A stretch of DNA of 15,523 nucleotides, taken from contig JAIBJP010000025.1 in NCBI GenBank assembly GCA_020029625.1, positions 1-15,523 of the forward strand. The letters are read 5' to 3'. Shown piece by piece: positions 13,624 to 15,523 of the stretch. Both the position numbers and the translations under genes were made by a program. The notes under the pieces were generated by a model, which saw only the letters and a program-made list of their open reading frames with translations, did no database searches and was not told where the DNA came from. The number at the start of each line of letters is the position of its first letter. The stretch's first letter is position 1. This DNA is from Actinomycetota bacterium (GTDB lineage Bacteria > Actinomycetota > Thermoleophilia > Gaiellales > Gaiellaceae).

Positions 13624-14555
13624 GGGTCGTCGTCGGGGATCCGGGGTTTCGCGTGGAGCGTGTGGGAGAGCTCCTGGAAGGCCTCGAGCTCGAGGTCGTC
13701 GCCTGCGGCGAGCCCTGGGCAGGCGACGACGTCGTCGCGCTCCTGATCGGCACCGACGTTCGAGTCGAGGCCGACGACCTCGACCGGCTTCCAGCGCTCA
13801 GGGTCGTCGCCACATGCAGCGTCGGCTACGACCACGTCGCTCATGAGGAGGCGGCGCGGCGCGGAGTCTGGGTCTGCAACGTCCCCGACTACTGCGTCGA
13901 GGAGGTCGCCGACCACTCGCTGGCGCTCCTGCTCGGGCTCCTGCGCGGCATCGTCGAGCTGGATCGCTCGGTGCGAGCAGGCGGGTGGGACTCCGCGGCG
14001 GCGGGAGAGCTGCGGCGCATCCGCGGGACCCGGCTCGGGGTCGTGGGCTTCGGACGGACGGGGCGCGCGCTTGCACAGCGCGCCTCGGCGCTCGGCTTCG
14101 AGGTCTGGGCGACGGATCCGGCAGTTCCGCCCGAGGCGATCGCAGCCGCAGGAGCGAAAGGCGCTTCACTGGCCGAGATCCTGGAGAGTTGCGAGGCGTT
14201 CTCCTTGCATCTCCCCCTCACGCCCGAGACGAAAGCGCTGATCGGCGCGAAGGAGCTCGCGCGCATGCCGCGCGGAAGCATGCTGGTGGACACGGCCCGG
14301 GCCGAGCTGGTCGACCTGGAAGCGCTCCTGCAAGCACTCGAAAGCGGTCAGCTCGCAGGCGCCGCCCTCGACGTGCTCCCGGCGGAGCCCCCGACGCCGG
14401 AGCGGCCGGCGCCGTCCACGCCGCGCCTCGTCGTGACGCCGCATGCCGCCTGGTACAGCGCCGAGGCGGAGGAGGCGGTCTACCGTCGCCCGGTACTGTC
14501 CGTTCGCGACGTGCTCGAAGGCCGGGAGCCCGGTGGGGCGGTCAACCGGCCCTGA
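13620..14555 (+). CDS. D-2-hydroxyacid dehydrogenase, CtBP-like
   Basis: NAD-dependent, interconverts a 2-hydroxyacid and a 2-ketoacid. 311 residues from a GTG at 13620 that overlaps the preceding TGA; an in-frame ATG at 13503 would run through the previous gene and add an Arg-rich stretch unlike the family. Seen: SVGYDHV (67-73), CNVPDYCVEEVADH (86-99), NAD fold VVGFGRTGRAL (141-151) with Asp166 selecting NAD, and the catalytic set Arg227 (DTARAEL), Glu256 (PAEPPTP), His275 (TPHAAWYS). The spacing of 29 and 19 residues is normal. The CNVPDYC segment is typical of the CtBP-like subgroup. VDTARAELVD departs from the usual NTARG by Asn to Asp and Gly to Ala. The stop overlaps the CTG start of the SDR. 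The natural hydroxyacid is unknown. Confidence 0.92.
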   Translation: MRVVVGDPGFRVERVGELLEGLELEVVACGEPWAGDDVVALLIGTDVRVEADDLDRLPALRVVATCSVGYDHVAHEEAARRGVWVCNVPDYCVEEVADHSLALLLGLLRGIVELDRSVRAGGWDSAAAGELRRIRGTRLGVVGFGRTGRALAQRASALGFEVWATDPAVPPEAIAAAGAKGASLAEILESCEAFSLHLPLTPETKALIGAKELARMPRGSMLVDTARAELVDLEALLQALESGQLAGAALDVLPAEPPTPERPAPSTPRLVVTPHAAWYSAEAEEAVYRRPVLSVRDVLEGREPGGAVNRP

Positions 14556-15310
14556 CCGTCGCCCTGATCAGCGGCGGAGGCACCGGCATCGGCCGCGCGA
14601 CTGCTCGGGAGCTGGCGCGTGCCGGCGCAAGCGTGGCGATCTGCGGTCGGCGGCCCGAGCCACTCGAGGCGGTCAGGGCTGAGCTCGAGGCTGCGGGAAC
14701 GGAGTGCCTCGCGGTTCCCGCCGACATCCGCGAGCCCGAGCAGGTCGACCTCGTCGTCGACCAGACGCTCGAGCGGTTCGGCCGCGTCGACATCCTGGTG
14801 AACAGCGCCGGCGGACAATTCCTCGCGCCGGCGGAGGAGATCTCTTCGAAGGGCTGGCGGGCGGTGCATCGGCTGGCAGTGGACGCGTCCTGGAGCATGA
14901 CCCGAGCCGTTGCGACCCAGTCGATGATCCCGAACCGGGGCGGCGTCGTGATCTTCATCGGCTTCAGCCCGCGCCGGGGCATTCCGGAGATGGCGCACGC
15001 TTCGGCGGCCCGAGCAGCGCTCGAGAACCTCGCAGGCTCACTCTCGAACGAATGGAGCCGCTACGGGATCAGGACGCTCTGCGTCGCCCCGGGCACGATC
15101 CTGACCGAGGGCCTGGAGGGCTACGGCCCCGAACGGATCGCTGCGTGGGAGCACAGCATTCCGGCCGGCAGGCTCGGCACGCCGGAGGACGTGGCGGCGG
15201 TGATCGCCTTCCTCGCCTCACCCGCGGCCTCGTACGTGACCGGGACGACCGTGGTCGTGGACGGAGGCGCAGACGCCTGGGGGCTCGCCGAGCCGCCTCC
15301 GCGTCCCTAG
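14552..15310 (+). CDS. SDR-family oxidoreductase resembling peroxisomal trans-2-enoyl-CoA reductase, CTG start
   Basis: 252 residues, normal for a classical SDR, if started at CTG 14552, which overlaps the preceding TGA (CTGA). No ATG, GTG or TTG is in frame near the fold; the Rossmann glycines GGGTGIG come at residues 8-14, so the start must be here or at CTG 14564. Seen: NSAGGQF (84-90), GWRAVHRL, PGTI (180-183) and GRLGTPEDVAAVIAFLASP (206-224) with a C-terminal VVVDGG. Instead of the usual YxxxK the sequence has HASAAR (His149, Arg154), and no clear catalytic Ser. This variation, with GGQFLAPAEEISSKGW, closely resembles human PECR and its DECR relatives as I remember them, so an enoyl-CoA reductase using NADPH is the best guess. 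It meets the enoyl-CoA hydratase gene tail to tail in a shared CTAG. Confidence 0.9.
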   Translation: MTVALISGGGTGIGRATARELARAGASVAICGRRPEPLEAVRAELEAAGTECLAVPADIREPEQVDLVVDQTLERFGRVDILVNSAGGQFLAPAEEISSKGWRAVHRLAVDASWSMTRAVATQSMIPNRGGVVIFIGFSPRRGIPEMAHASAARAALENLAGSLSNEWSRYGIRTLCVAPGTILTEGLEGYGPERIAAWEHSIPAGRLGTPEDVAAVIAFLASPAASYVTGTTVVVDGGADAWGLAEPPPRP

Positions 15311-15523
15311 GAGCTGCGTTTCCGTCGCGCGAAAGCCTGGGTGGCCGCGCGAGCTTCGTCGGTCTGCGCCAGCATCCCGTAGGCGATCCGCTCAAGCGCG
15401 ACACCCGTCTCGCGAGAGCTCTCCGCGAGGAGATCGGCCGCCTGCTTGGCCACCGAGACGGCCAGTGGCGGCAGGGCCGCGATCCGCTCGGCAAGCTCGA
15501 GGGCGCGGGAGAGCGCCTTGCCT
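15307..15523 (-). CDS. Enoyl-CoA hydratase/isomerase family protein, C-terminal part (5' end outside window)
   Basis: The minus strand is open from the window edge to a TAG at 15309-15307, giving the last 71 residues. Seen: ALELAERIAALPPLAVSVAK, the helix and Pro-Pro-Leu turn before the C-terminal helices of crotonases, then ETGVALERIAYGMLAQT, and the closing AFARRKR, equivalent to the usual AFLEKRKP end. The common EGMAAF is changed to AATQAF. Members add water to enoyl-CoA or isomerise it. The catalytic loops lie outside the window, so function is only at family level. The stop overlaps the SDR stop by 4 bp in a CTAG palindrome. Confidence 0.85.
   Translation of the reverse strand, partial: GKALSRALELAERIAALPPLAVSVAKQAADLLAESSRETGVALERIAYGMLAQTDEARAATQAFARRKRSS

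Noticed and set aside
14521..14535. Small CCGGG/CCCGG inverted repeat before the SDR
   Set aside because: The loop would be only two bases and the arms are ordinary GC-rich codons; not a convincing structure.
13985..14551. Upstream extension of the SDR to a conventional start inside the hydroxyacid dehydrogenase gene
   Set aside because: It would add about 190 Arg/Gly-rich residues before the Rossmann fold, out of frame in a conserved gene.

Overview
The window is G+C-rich bacterial DNA with tightly packed genes, GTG/TTG starts and 4-bp start/stop overlaps. The protein style and the clostridial/actinobacterial-type PurF point to an actinobacterium, possibly a deep soil lineage such as Thermoleophilia/Gaiellales. 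That placement is inference from style and was not tested by phylogeny.

Layout. (1) 1-2189, plus strand: the 3' end of purL followed two bases later by purF, which is purine housekeeping. (2) 2190-2375: a short intergenic stretch with two hairpins and a 35-codon protein remnant. (3) 6345-2376, minus strand: class III aminotransferase, aldehyde dehydrogenase, MFS transporter. (4) 6374-11224, plus strand, diverging from block 3 across only 28 bp: flavin amine oxidase, second MFS transporter, class II HDAC-like deacetylase, lipoprotein, nitrilase-family amidase. The last four genes are joined by TTGA, GTGA and ATGA overlaps. (5) 13110-11191, minus strand: an FMN/[4Fe-4S]/FAD oxidoreductase whose cysteine spacing is closer to trimethylamine dehydrogenase than to E. 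coli FadH. (6) 13156-15310, plus strand: a secreted Ig-like protein with no ordinary start codon, a CtBP-type D-2-hydroxyacid dehydrogenase, and a peroxisomal-enoyl-CoA-reductase-like SDR that seems to start at CTG. (7) 15523-15307, minus strand: the 3' end of an enoyl-CoA hydratase.

Working together. Blocks 3 and 4 contain the parts of an amine (possibly acetylated polyamine) catabolic module: uptake or efflux (two MFS proteins), N-deacylation (HDAC-like), oxidation or transamination of the amine to an aldehyde (amine oxidase, aminotransferase), aldehyde to acid (ALDH), and C-N bond hydrolysis (nitrilase family). Block 5 may add an amine-oxidising or N-demethylating flavoenzyme. Blocks 6 and 7 lean toward acyl-CoA and hydroxyacid chemistry. 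No regulator is visible. The substrate cannot be read from the sequence, and the pathway is a hypothesis.

No tRNA, rRNA, CRISPR, transposase or phage gene was seen. The most unusual features are two neighbouring genes in block 6 that lack ATG/GTG/TTG starts, the set of NTGA overlaps using all four bases at N, and an SDR with His/Arg where Tyr/Lys are expected.
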